DNA from: Edaphochlamys debaryana
Lineage: Eukaryota > Chlorophyta > Chlorophyceae > Chlamydomonadales
Assembly: GCA_016858145.1 (NCBI GenBank)
Contig: JAEHOE010000109.1
Span: forward strand, 372,001-436,000
DNA: 64,000 bases
Direction: 5' to 3'
Below the pieces are notes generated by a model that had not been told where the DNA came from, made no database searches, and saw only the letters and a list, made by a program, of their open reading frames with translations. A program made the position numbers and the translations under genes. Below, piece after piece: positions 26,201-36,700 of the stretch (position 1 is its first letter; every line of letters begins with the position of its first letter).

Positions 26201-28055
26201 CCTCAAGCTGAACGGCATGCAGGCGCCGCTCGCCTCTCTCAACATGGCCTCCCACGTCACCTACCGCTACACGCGCGTGCGCGCCATGGGGGCGGCGTTC
26301 GTGACGCAGGACAGCAAGGAAGACCGGGACGTGTGGCGGCCGATGCTGCAGCACGAGCTCGATCTGTTCGAGAGCGAGTACGGTGAGGCAGGCTGCCTGG
26401 CCCTGGGCCCCACCCACAGCTTTGGCCTGTCCTAACAGCCGTGCCCATCGTGTGCTGCTGTCGTACACATGCAGACGCGCTCATGTACGGAGGCATGCCC
26501 ATCTCCCTGGTGAGCGGTCCGCCTCAGTGACGCAAATCACTGCCTAGTCTCCCTGAATGAATCGCATGCTCACCGCATCCTTTGAACCGACACCGTCCCG
26601 GTACCTCCCGACCTGCAGCTCAACAGCACGTTCCGCCACGAGGTGCCACCCAGTACCTTCGCGTCAACGGATTTCGCCCAGGCCTTCTTCAAGGCCAAGA
26701 AGTGCTTCCGGTGAGCTGACCTCCTGGCCCCAAGCGCCCTCATCTAGAGCTGCGGGCAGGCTGCAGGTGCCTCTGCCCTGAGCCAGTTGACCGGATGTTA
26801 TCCGTGATGAGCGGTGCTCCGTGCTCATCCTGGCTCCCCACTCCCTTATCCTTACAGATACGAGCATTCCACGTGCTTCTCCGAGGGGCACCAGTTTTAC
26901 GAGGTGCGTACCGGGAGGGGCTGCACAGGCCGGCTTGCCGACGCTCTAAGGCCTGGGCGCTTGGTGGTGCCCTTGGTGGTCTTCTGGCCTTCCTACTGGC
27001 TAAGGCTCTGTGCGCGATCCTCCCTTGTGCACTGCCCGTCTCCCGACAGGCCGCTCACAATGGGCTCGATGTAGGTCGGGGTGCTGGGTGGCTATATGCC
27101 GGTTTTAGGCGGATGCGGGTATCGTGACGCCGGCATGCAGAGGCGCCCCAGCACATGTGGCACAACTCGTACTTTCCTGCCCGCGCCCGCCCTCCTCCCC
27201 TTGCTTTACGCCTTTCTCCCCTTGCTCCACGCTCCCTCACTCACTACAGCCCATGGTGCGGCGCATGGTGGCTGAGATGCGGTTGCTGACGCTGGACGCT
27301 GACGAGGACGTGGCCTACAACAGCACACGATGTGGGTCGAAGAGCCGCTACAGGCCACCACACGGCCAGAGGAACCTTGTCTTGCCTTCAAGGGGTGCAT
27401 GTGCTGGAGCCGGAGCCACGGTCTAACGGTCTATAATAAGAGTCTCTCCGTACCCGCCGCCCCTGACCCCGCGACCAGACAACTTCATGGCCACCGTGGG
27501 AGGCAACGACCTGTACGAGGGCCTCCAGCAGGCGGCGCAATTGTTCGTAGACTACTCAATTTCTCGTTACGACATTGTGACTAACATGCACACGGTATGC
27601 TGGGGTGGAGGTGGGCGGCTGGGTAGTGTGTGCGGTAGGGCCACTGCCAGCATATGCCCAGAGCCCTTACCGAGGCCTGAGCGGGTGCCTTGCGTTAAGC
27701 GGGTGGGCGGGCTGCGCGAGGCGGCCGTCTGCTACTGTCGTACGGTGCTGATGTGCTGTCCTCCCTCCATGCCACGGCCCCCAACTTGGCCCAGATCCTG
27801 CTGATCTGCGCCGTGTTCCTCATCATCGCCTACCTCTTCTTCCTGCTGTGGCCGCACCTTAAGAAGACCCTACGCGACGCCGGCCGCCAGTCGGCGCTGC
27901 TGAGCCTGGTCCCGCCCGAGATGGACGTGAAAGGTCACGTGCGGGCGGTCGTACGGCGCGGGCAGGGCATAAAGCGCAGCAGGATTGCGGCAGCCCCGGG
28001 TGATACCGCGCAGGCCGCAATGCCTGCTGCCATCATGGCCCCCTCGGGCGTATAA
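14281..28055 (+). CDS. TmcB/TmcC-like giant PAS/TPR multi-pass membrane protein, copy B (complete)
   Basis: Likely sensory membrane protein; ligand unknown. 50 exons: 14281-14417, 14591-14664, 14833-14920, 15116-15130, 15405-15511, 15644-15710, 15880-15993, 16167-16228, 16405-16486, 16619-16709, 16866-16970, 17093-17160, 17280-17349, 17501-17565, 17672-17893, 18052-18154, 18256-18350, 18558-18707, 18823-19081, 19289-19459, 19582-19643, 19731-19863, 20023-20197, 20334-20428, 20581-20697, 20821-20979, 21126-21366, 21449-21573, 21684-21880, 22013-22968, 23078-23244, 23451-23519, 23613-23775, 23928-23980, 24094-24133, 24343-24469, 24582-24645, 24818-24875, 24972-25054, 25174-25257, 25401-25688, 25832-25984, 26148-26382, 26475-26509, 26619-26710, 26858-26903, 27050-27070, 27250-27331, 27479-27594, 27795-28055. 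They sum to 6642 nt (2213 aa) and every junction phase closes. Domains: Ser-rich N terminus (1-70); about six or seven membrane segments (~85-390); TPR/HAT-like helices with RVLERYPNNGKLLRCYGKFL (~490-630); PAS 1 with GYTKLELEGV (~635-780); further PAS-like units (~840-962, 963-1084, 1085-1250); acidic linker (~1280-1460); second membrane block (~1470-2213). Introns 10, 25 and 36 use GC donors. Family from recall; exon model strong. Confidence 0.9.
15116..15130 (+). other. 15-nt microexon of copy B (exon 4)
   Basis: Exon 3 ends in phase 2 at a GTGGGT donor (14920), and exon 5 begins after CCCCAG at 15404 also needing phase 2. The only in-frame bridge is this 15-nt exon coding for VVFNP, flanked by CACAG and GTGAGC. 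The same microexon and flanks occur in copy C at 31578-31592. Confidence 0.82.
18155..18255 (+). other. 101-nt intron identical between copies B and C
   Basis: Intron 16 of copy B matches intron 16 of copy C (34922-35022) at all 101 positions as I read them. Within ~10 bases downstream the exons already differ (CACGCAAGAGGC against CACCAATGAAGC). See findings. Confidence 0.9.
19018..20979 (+). other. PAS domain cluster of copy B (PAS 1 and PAS 2)
   Basis: Exons 19-22 code for a typical PAS fold: a DDAVIVIDAEGTIMMVSQ strand pair, the F-helix segment VFGYTKLELEGVNISLLMP, then DRYVFPIMLCVTKL. Exons 24-26 code for a second PAS-like unit with MLVVDVHMKIKFASADLALL and LLGYSMRKLATMRLDQLLP. Domain calls are from pattern recognition only. 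No cofactor-binding Cys or His signature typical of LOV or heme PAS was recognised. Confidence 0.7.
25401..25688 (+). other. Acidic linker exon of copy B (exon 41)
   Basis: The exon begins IVDDS and continues with a long Asp run built from GAT/GAC repeats, then NEDEEGQEAKNAPKK and a low-complexity Ala/Gly/Ser/Glu stretch. It connects two membrane segments, so it is probably a solvent-exposed loop. Copy C (42380-42667) is almost identical; copy A (2025-2327) shares only the first residues and general acidity. Confidence 0.75.
27050..27070 (+). other. 21-nt microexon of copy B (exon 47)
   Basis: Seven codons, AAHNGLD, between CCCGACAG and GTAGGT. The counterparts are 3585-3605 in copy A (ATHNGLD) and 44328-44348 in copy C (VTHNGLD), each 21 nt and flanked by canonical splice sites on the 3' side. 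Confidence 0.85.
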
Positions 28056-28507
28056 TGGTCATGACTCTCCTGCTGCCTGTGTTCCTGTACATTTAGTTTG
28101 GTGTGTGATCGGAGAGAGTTCAGGGAAAGCGGTTGGGTTGGGTCCACGCAGACGAATGGAAGTAGTTCCTTGGGCCAATGGTGCTGGTGCTGTTATGTTT
28201 TTTGCGGTTTAGGGCGGCAATCACCGGGGGTCAGACCCTGAGACTCTCGTCAACATTTATAGCAAGCAATGCTCGACACGGACCTGGTGTGACCAAGAGT
28301 GGGTTACCCGGGGGTGTGCGCCGTAATCGAAAGTGTGCGTGGCACAAACCTCGATGGTTGCTTCTTATGTACCGTTAAATTATGGTTGTGGTTGTGGTTG
28401 TGCTGTGTGACAAAGCTGCTCAAGAGGAGATGCATGTTTGGTGACCTGTGCTTTCGTCCTGTAGTTCACATGTTTGCACGGCAATTGGACGGGGTCCCTT
28501 TGTGCCC

Positions 28508-28513
28508 AATAAA
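28508..28513 (+). terminator. Putative polyadenylation signal (AATAAA), copy B
   Basis: The hexamer lies 452 bp past the copy B stop in the context GCCCAATAAAGTCAG. Copy C has the very similar GCCCAATAAAAGCAG past its stop. Confidence 0.5.
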
Positions 28514-29060
28514 GTCAGCTTAAGCTGGTCTGCTTTGCGCAAAGGCGTGGGCTCAAGTGTTGAGGCGTGCATGTGAAGTACCACATGTTTTGGGCGAGGC
28601 TTCGGCCCTCGTCTACCCCCTGTGGAGCAGACAAAAGATCGTCCTGCCTGGGTGGTTTCGTGATGACTTCTGGACCAAAAGCCATTGGTCTGCAACCGGG
28701 TGCATCTGTTGTTCCCCCAACCCGTCTGGGCAAGTCCGTGTTCGTGGGGTTGTGAGGGCCGAGCCCCTGAACACCACAGTAGGTACTTGAGTGCATTGAA
28801 AGAGGATTCTAGGTTTCAACCTTGCCTTCCCCCGCCTCCTTGAGTGTAGCACAATTATCCTTGGTGTTCTGTTGTGGTGCCTCGAAAGGTTGCTGCCAAT
28901 GCTGCATGGTGACGACGCAACAAGGCGTGGTACAAGGCAGGTTTGGCATTGACCATGCTTTCCGGCAAGCACGTGCTTGCAGCGGCTGGTGTAGTTGGGT
29001 GTGGCCTAGAATCCACGCATAGCATAATCTGCTGGGCAGAGCTCACTACCCCATGTTTTT

Positions 29061-29118
29061 GGGCTGAGCCCCCGGCGTGTAGCGCCTGGCGCGGAGCACC
29101 AGCCGGGGGGCTCAGCCC
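29061..29118. repeat. Inverted repeat, 16-bp arms
   Basis: The left arm GGGCTGAGCCCCCGGC (29061-29076) and right arm GCCGGGGGGCTCAGCCC (29102-29118) are complementary except for one extra G. The loop of about 25 nt is itself GC-rich. It could be a small foldback element or a hairpin near the B/C boundary. Confidence 0.75.
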
Positions 29119-29791
29119 GCCAGGATTACCCCGTGTCGGCGTCCGTCCGTGTGTGCCTGCTTCACGCATGAAACTGCCATTCGCGCCCAGCCCGCGACGC
29201 CACACGCTTTAGTTTCCTTATCCCTTTCGCTTGTGATGAGGGACAGACACCGGGCTTTCCGCTTGCTTACGGTTTCCTCGTTTCCTTACACGCTTGTTGA
29301 TTGATGGATGACGGGAACAAGGCATTGACCCCTCAGTGGCTGCGGTTAACAGCACTCGCACAACGTTAAGCGCCACAGCTAACCTTCAAGCATTCAGGCA
29401 CCCCTGCCTGGCATCTGTCTGGCGGCACAATTGTCGCCGGTCTGGCGGTCAGCCCTTGAGCAAGAGGTCCCCAAGGCCTGCAGGACCCGGTTGCCACAAG
29501 GAAGGATTATGCTACTTATAGTCAGAGTCGGCACGCCCCTGTGTGGCACAGAACGTAGCCTGGTGCGTGGCCAGAGACAGAGACACAGCAAGACTGGCTT
29601 GACGGGAGACAGAGGGGCTGGCTTCTTCCAGGGCTGGCGTACTTCCGTACACGAGGCAAGCTGGCAGGACTGCAGCGTTGCTATCTTCCCGTGGCCGAGG
29701 TGCGGAGGGCCCGGCACTGGCCCTGGCCAGCGGCAAAAGTGAAGGCGCGGAGTGCACTTCGCAGCCTCCGGCAGCCCTGAAAGTGCAGGGC

Positions 29792-29964
29792 CGAGGAGGG
29801 CGTGGGGGCTGCTTGCAGCCAAGCGTAGGGAAAGACTGTGGGAACCCGCAGGGCCCTAGCCCGAATGCCTAGTCCGCCGGTTGCTCTGGGGTGGCCTGGG
29901 CGAGGAGGGCGTGGGGGCTGCTTGCAGCAGCCACGCGTAGGGAAAGAGTGTGGGAACCCCCAGG
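29792..29964. repeat. Two-unit direct repeat (61 and 64 bp, 109-bp period)
   Basis: Units at 29792-29852 and 29901-29964 both start CGAGGAGGGCGTGGGGGCTG, continue CTTGCAGC, and end with CGTAGGGAAAGA-TGTGGGAACCC-CAGG. The second has a short CAGCCA insertion. Confidence 0.8.
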
Positions 29965-30214
29965 TCCCGGGTGTGCAGGGCCCGGGTGTGCAAGACGGGG
30001 CAAAAGAGCCCGAAAAAGTGCCACACGGCTTCACTTTCCGTCACTGTCACTTTGATAGCAACACTGGGCAGGAGCCATCAGCCGTGGGGTGGCATCAAAT
30101 ATGGGGCACGCACTGCCGACATGGTGCGGCCATGCATCGCTTTCCCTGAGGCCTGGTCAGGAGGTAGGCACGCACTAGCCCGCAGCGGCCATCTTAGGCG
30201 CGGCGCGGCGTGGT

Positions 30215-30402
30215 GGCGGTGACGAGGTGCCGTGGCTGCTGTAACCCCTATAGATGCAGGCACGCGGGGCCAGACACGGCTAGCTGCACAGTGCAACAAC
30301 CCTGGCGCCCTGTAACGCCGCGCACCGGCACGCGGCGGCCGTCGGGGCCGCCTGAGGCGCGGAGCGCGCGCAGAGGCGGTGACGAGGCGCCGTGGCTGCC
30401 GT
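30215..30402. repeat. 28-bp direct repeat pair, 160-bp period
   Basis: GGCGGTGACGAGGTGCCGTGG-type units at 30215-30242 and 30375-30402 differ at about 2 of 28 positions. They lie within a very GC-rich patch upstream of copy C. Confidence 0.7.
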
Positions 30403-30738
30403 GACCGTAACCCGGACCGCGTGCTTTGAGGTTAAGGTAAAGAATTATGCTTCTACTGCCCTGTGAAACGATGGCGCTTGATGGGCTGTGGGACGGCGAT
30501 GGCGATGGTGGCCGAAGATGTACTGCGTATTGCGTCAAAGTTTCGGTGCCCCGGTGACCCGAGCTCGTTGACCTACAACAGACTTTATAACAGACGCTTC
30601 GTGTTGATACTCTGGTTGCGACAGGAAGGTCCCCTTAACCTTGACTAGAATCCGAATGCGAGCCTTTTGCCTTCGCGTGCTTCAATCGTTGCTTCCAAGC
30701 TTCAACTTGGCGTAGCTATCACTGCGATGCGATAAAAG

Positions 30739-33700
30739 ATGTCGGATGTGGCAGACCTCCAAGATGTTGCGAGCGTGCGGTCCGGCCGCTCTGGGTCGAC
30801 GGCGACTGGAACCACGGGTGGAATGTCAGAAACATCATCCCAGCAAAGTGACAACAAGTTCCTCCGCAAGAAGGCGTGAGTTCCGGCACCAGGGGGCCGA
30901 GAAAGAACCGCCATGGCCTCACGCCGTCCCGTCGGACCGCTTGCACTACTTGGTACTGTCCGGTGTGCTACTTGAGGGTTGACGCTGACTGGCAAAGTAC
31001 ATTGCAAAGAAACACCTCCCGTGTCCCTGAACGCAACAGAGACGCCCGACATCACGATGGAGAGGACAGCGAGCTTGCGCAAAAGCGCAATCTTCAGGAG
31101 GGAATGTTTGCATGTGAGGAGGCGAGGGCCGGCGACGGGATGCGCAGGGGTCTCGACCCTCGCCGACCCCGTCAGCGGCCAACGACCTTTGCGCGACGCA
31201 CTATCCACGATTTCTTTCGGGATAAGTTGCAATGTTGCAGCTCTCGGGATGGGCTCTGAGCGCCAGGGGACCCGTGCGGCGCCCAACTGCAGGCATGTAC
31301 ACGCTGGTCAAGCAGTCCGCGCTGTCCAGCTGGAAGTTTGCACTGCTCAAGATAGCGCTGGAGTTCATGATGAACTTCATGTGGGTCCTGAGCTTGACTG
31401 GATGGGGGGGACGGCGGAACAGGGGCAACGTGCAGGGTATGGGAGGGGCGCGCGGACAGGCAGGCACGGTATGCTCCCCGCAGGGTACGGGTGGGGTCTT
31501 GGGCGGGGTGACTAGGCACGATGTGCGTGCCCATTCCCCCCTGATTACCGCCTGCACCTGCCATCTGTTGTCCACAGAGTCGTCTTCAACCCGTGAGCTG
31601 GGCACCTGGGGAGCAGGGGCTGGTGGACTGGACCGGCGTGGCGTGGAGGGGGGGTGGGCTGAGCAGTTGGCCGTGCTGGTGCCGTCACTCTGTGGGTGCA
31701 GGGGCTCTAGCGCTCTCTAATGTAGCCTTAGTTACCGGCATCCCGACTACCGTGCGAGTGGCTTTCTTGCTTTCATGTATAGGTAGCAGACTTGCGACCG
31801 GAGCAGGCCTGACTGATGTGTTGCCCACGCTGCGCCCCAGGTCCAACCCCGCCTTCAAAATCGACACCAACGACGGCCTGTGGCAGATCCTGCGATGGAT
31901 CGTGTGGCGCTCCCCCATCATGCGGCTGTACGGGTACAAGACGTACGGTGAGCCGCAGGGGCCCGGGATTCAGCGTCTCACGGCTGGGGTCCCAGACAGG
32001 GCCCTGAACCTTGCGCCCATCGCCCTCACGCCCTGAGCCCACCCTCGTTCACGCCCAATCTCCTCCTCCGCCTCCCCAGTGACTGTCATGTACGTGATGG
32101 TGATCATGGTGGCACTGGCGATCGTGGGACTGGTGTGGCTCACCATGTGGGTCGGGCGGAGGCGGGAGGAGAGAGTTGCTCAGATGTGACTTGCGGTTTG
32201 CGTTGTGGGCCAGCGGCTATTGAGCCCCGCGCATGCCCGTAGGGCGCTTGTACGGATGCGCTCATCTATCCACCCCGCACTGCCCTTGACCTTTCCCCTT
32301 CAACCCCGCCCAGGGCCATGCGCAAGCAGGAGCAGTCCAAGTGGCTCAAGCACGCGGCCACCTTCCTGCACATCTGGTACGACCTCATGTTCGTCATGTG
32401 CTATGTGAGCTTCTTCGATTACTTCAGGTGCGCGCGTATCGTCTGGTGCGGGTGCCGGCCTGGAGGCGCGGACGGCGGCGGGCGTGCTTTGGCCGGGAGG
32501 GCGGGTGGGCGGGCGGAGGCAATTCAAAGGGCGACCCAGCGGCCCCCTGCGGGAGAGCCGCAAGGGAGCCGGCCACGCGTCTCGGTACCAACAGGGTCTT
32601 CCGTGCGGCGAGTTTAACAAGCAGCGCCGCGCGGGCTGGCCGCAGTACCCTAACGTCCTCATGCATCTGACTGTTGCCTGCTGACTGTATGTAGCTTTAT
32701 GGCGGACTGCGACTTCGCGGGTAACCCAAAGCATCATTTGTACTTCGAAGATGTCCGTGAGTTGGGGCTAGGTGCGGGAGGCAGCACTCATAGTTGCACA
32801 TGGCTACCGTACGTAGCCGAGTGGGTCCAACCCTGAGCGCCTAAGGCGCGAAGCTGGGCTAGGCTGGACAAGGAAGACGGTCTGCCCTGCAACCCTGACT
32901 GACCTCTTGAACAAGACGCGCATAGGCTCTCCATACGCTGTGAACTTATTTTGCCCTTCATCCCCCGCCGATAGGGGGGATAGGGTGCATGCGCTCAAGC
33001 CCTCACAAGGTTGTTAGGAATGAACCCCTTTTCCGCTGTCCTTGCCCGCGCCCCTCCCCCCTCCCCAGTGTGCCTGGAGATGCCCCACCTCCTCCACATG
33101 CTGGTGGCCCTCTTCACAGCCGCGCTCTTCCTCTTCGTCACGGCGCTCATGTGCGTGGGCCCGTCCTGCTGGAAAGGCCCGCCCTGCCCCCTCGCTGCGC
33201 CCTGCCTCTTCCCCAGTTGGCCCCCCACACGCTGCCTAGAAGCTGACGCTTTCCGCTTCCATCGGACCGCTGTATCCCGCCCAGGATGATCGCCGGGTGC
33301 GACCTGAACCCCGTGTCCAAGGGCTACCTGGCGTCGCCCGCCGCCTATGTGCGCCTGAAGATTCTGTTCGCCAAGGCAAGTCACGTGACTAGCCTCCTAG
33401 CTGGGAAAGTTGGGAAAGTTGCGTGTCCAACGGGCTTGTCCCACGTCACAGAGCAGTGCTCGGCTGCTCGCTAGCTGCGGAAGCGCGTGTTGCTCTCGAC
33501 ACCTGTGCTTACCCCCAATCCACCCCTTTCCTTGCCCCCGCCAGGCTGCTTACATCGTGCTGGCCAACTGCCTGAACAGCAACGTCAAGGTCCAGACCAT
33601 TGGCATGGTCCTGGCGGTCGGCCTGGTGGTGTGGTGGAACCTGCGCGGGGTGAGCCTGCCGGGATGTGTGCCTCCGCAGGACTGTTCGGCGGTGGGCACG

Positions 33701-36700
33701 CAGGCGTGAGGCTGGCTTTGGTTGCCGGTACGGTGCCTTTCCCAACCATTTCCCACCACCCTTTCACATCCAGGTGCCCTTCTACCGCAAGACCATCAAC
33801 GTGGTGTGGACGGGCCTGTGGTTCGGCGTCCTCTACACCTGGTGAGGCGGGGCCCGGGTACGTGCTGGTGGACAGACGGGCAAAGGCACGTTTTCTACTA
33901 GCGCTGCACCTCACGAGCTCCCGTGTCCATCTTCCGCCCCTGTCTTGCAGCGTCCTCGCACTCCTCGCCGCGTGGGAGAAGGACGGCTACAGCCCAGAGA
34001 AGGTCGAGCAGCGCACTCAGGTGAGGCGCTGCGCCCCTATCTGACGCCTGGTCCGGCCTGGTCCAAGCCTCAACGCCTTGCGCGCCTCCCTTGCAGAACG
34101 TGTTGTACGGCGTGTTCCCAACCGTCGTCGGTGGTGCCCTGGCCACGTGGCTGCACCTATGGTGGGTCGGGCTGCTGGCATCTCTTGGGACTGGGCGCAC
34201 GGTCACGCTGGGCCCGCCCTGCGCCCTCCCGGGCCCCTGGGCCGGGCCTGCCTGTCCATGACAGTATTGCGGCACAACCTTGCCACATGAGGGGTGGACC
34301 CGTACCAGAGCAAGCGCCAACCTGCGCCTCCCAAGCCTTCTCGTCCCGCTCAGCTCTTGATAACACCCGGTGAAACTTGACAGCTGCCCGGGCCCTTCTG
34401 CCCTTGCTGCGACTTAACTTCCAGGTGGTACATGCGCCCCGCCAAGAAGTTCGTGGGGCTGGACATGACTGTCAAGTTGACCAAGGTCCACAAATTTGCC
34501 GACGTGCACGAGGTGGAGGTGCTGAGCCGTGTGGTGCGCAAGTTCGACATCGACGGCGTTGTGGATGAGGAAGCCGCCGCGCATGGCGAGATCATCGTGA
34601 AGGCGGGCCTGCAGGTCTTTCCTGGCAAGCCGCATCTTCTCATCTTGTGAGTCGGGCCAGCAGGCAGGGTGGCAGAGGAGGCCTGGACGGAGGCCAGCGA
34701 CATATGGCTGGGCTATGACTCGTGATGTCACCCACCCTTTGGGTTGGGCCCCGCCATGCACACAGGCTGCCAGGTCCTGATGACCATCATCCCCTGCTCC
34801 CTTGCGCGACACCCTCAGGTATTCAAACTTTGTTCTTGAGGTTAAGAAGGACGGACCCGCGTCAAGGACTCAGCTGCAGCTGGCCGCCAAGGCATCGCCC
34901 AACCTGGTCGAGAGGTACCAGGTGAGCACGCTTCGTAAGGGGATGCTTCGCTTGAAGGCCGCGGAATGGGGGTAATGAAGTGGGCCAGCGCCCAAGGGTT
35001 GCCCCCTGTTCCCCGCTCCCAGATCTTCTGCACCAATGAAGCGTCCAAGCGCCTCAAGGACAGCCAGGAGGGCGGCATGGACCTGCAGGCCTACATTGAG
35101 TTCAAGCGCAACTTCAGGTGGGGTGATGATGGGTCGAGGACCACCACTGCAGGGCATTGCACAGCCCTTCCATCCTTGCCGCTTGCGGCTTACTAGCTCT
35201 CTGCTTTGTGGGGGTGGTCGAGGGCAAGGGCTATGGTGGGACCGGGGCCATGTCGATGTAAAGCACGCCCTTGGACAGCGGGCTCTGTTTGTGCTGTCGG
35301 CTCCCCATCTTACTCTTCTTGTCTTGCCCTCTCTTCCATCCTCCTCCGTTCACCCTTAGGGCAATCCTGCGCGTTCACAAGGATGTGCTAATGATGCAGG
35401 CCGACCTGTGGCAGCAGTGCATGAAGAGCACCCTGAAGGTCACTGCGTTCGATAACTCTATGGAGTCCCTCGAGAGCGCCATTGTGCGAGCCAACCAGGT
35501 GTACAAGAGGTGGGTCGAGGGAATGGAGAGGAACGAAGAATAGGTGGCCTGGCTGCCGGCTCAAATGACTGGTGGTACTGATGCCTCTGGTCCCCGCCTG
35601 TCTCACGTTCTGGCCACGCGCCCGTCAGGGTGCTCGAGCGCTACCCCAACAACGGCAAGCTGCTGCGCTGCTACGGCAAGTTTCTTGAGGGCGTGAAGCA
35701 CGACCCAGTGGCGGCGGCGCGTGTGTACGGCGAGGCCAACCGTCAGGGTGGCGCCAACGCTCTCTTAGCCCTCGACCTGAGCGGAGTGCAGTCCGCCGGC
35801 AAGCCCGAGTTCTTGACCTCGATGTCCATGGAGGATGACGCCGTGATCGTGATCGATGCGGAGGGCACCATCATGATGGTCTCGCAGGTGGGCAGGGGGT
35901 GCCTGGGTGGGAGGGGTGGCGCTCAGCATACTCAGCAGCTTGCCTCTCGACGGGGAGGCCCTGATGCCCAAGCCCATGTGACACTTTCGTCATCTGCTGT
36001 GCGCACTGACTTCTCCACTGTCCGCTGCCCCGGCTGCTCGCAGGCTGTCCAGAAGGTGTTTGGTTACACCAAGCTGGAGCTTGAGGGCGTCAACGTGAGC
36101 ATCCTCATGCCCCAGCCCTTCAGTCAGCGCCACCCCTCCTACCTGCAGCGCTACATCACCACAAGCGAGGCTCATATGCTGGACACCGTGAAGGAGGTCG
36201 TGGCACTACACAAGGTGAGGGTCAGAAGGGCCACGCAAGCAGACGCAGGCCTCCCAGCGCGGCCACCCCCTTTTCCCCGTTGCCTTGCCCCCCTTGCCCC
36301 TGTTGTTGACTAGGTAACCTGTCTGACTCCCTTCCTTCGCCCCCCACCCCCTGCCTTGGCTTGCATGCCGCAGGATCGCTACGTGTTCCCCTTGCAGATC
36401 TGCGTTACCAAGCTCAGTGGTGTTGGGTCCGACAGGTAAGGGTATTGAGGGAGATCGCGCTGTCATCGTGGAGGCCTAGATAACCTCCTGTCGCTTTCCC
36501 ACTCCGCCCCCCCCTCCTCCAGCGTCTTCCTGGGCGTTGTCCGGCCCATGCCCCCCAACGTGCACAACCTGCGAGCCTGGATTGCGCCCAACGGCGTCTT
36601 CCTGTGCGCGGACCAGCAGTTCGCATCGGCCGTCGGCGCCATGGAGGGAGAGCTGGTGGGCCCAGGGGTTGGGGCAAGTCGGGGGGCGTGAGCCGGCGCG

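Larger units (their letters stand above)
28056..30738. other. Intergenic region between copies B and C
   Basis: This is about 2.7 kb with no supportable gene. It begins with the copy B 3' UTR and its AATAAA at 28508-28513. It also holds an inverted repeat (29061-29118), a direct repeat of ~61-64 bp with a 109-bp period (29792-29964), a 28-bp repeat pair with a 160-bp period (30215-30242 and 30375-30402), and the copy C promoter region from about 30420. No transposase or reverse transcriptase coding was seen. Confidence 0.6.

Noticed and set aside
28056..30738. Possible transposon coding between copies B and C
   Set aside because: Repeats and a foldback are visible, but no transposase, integrase or reverse transcriptase motifs are present in any frame.
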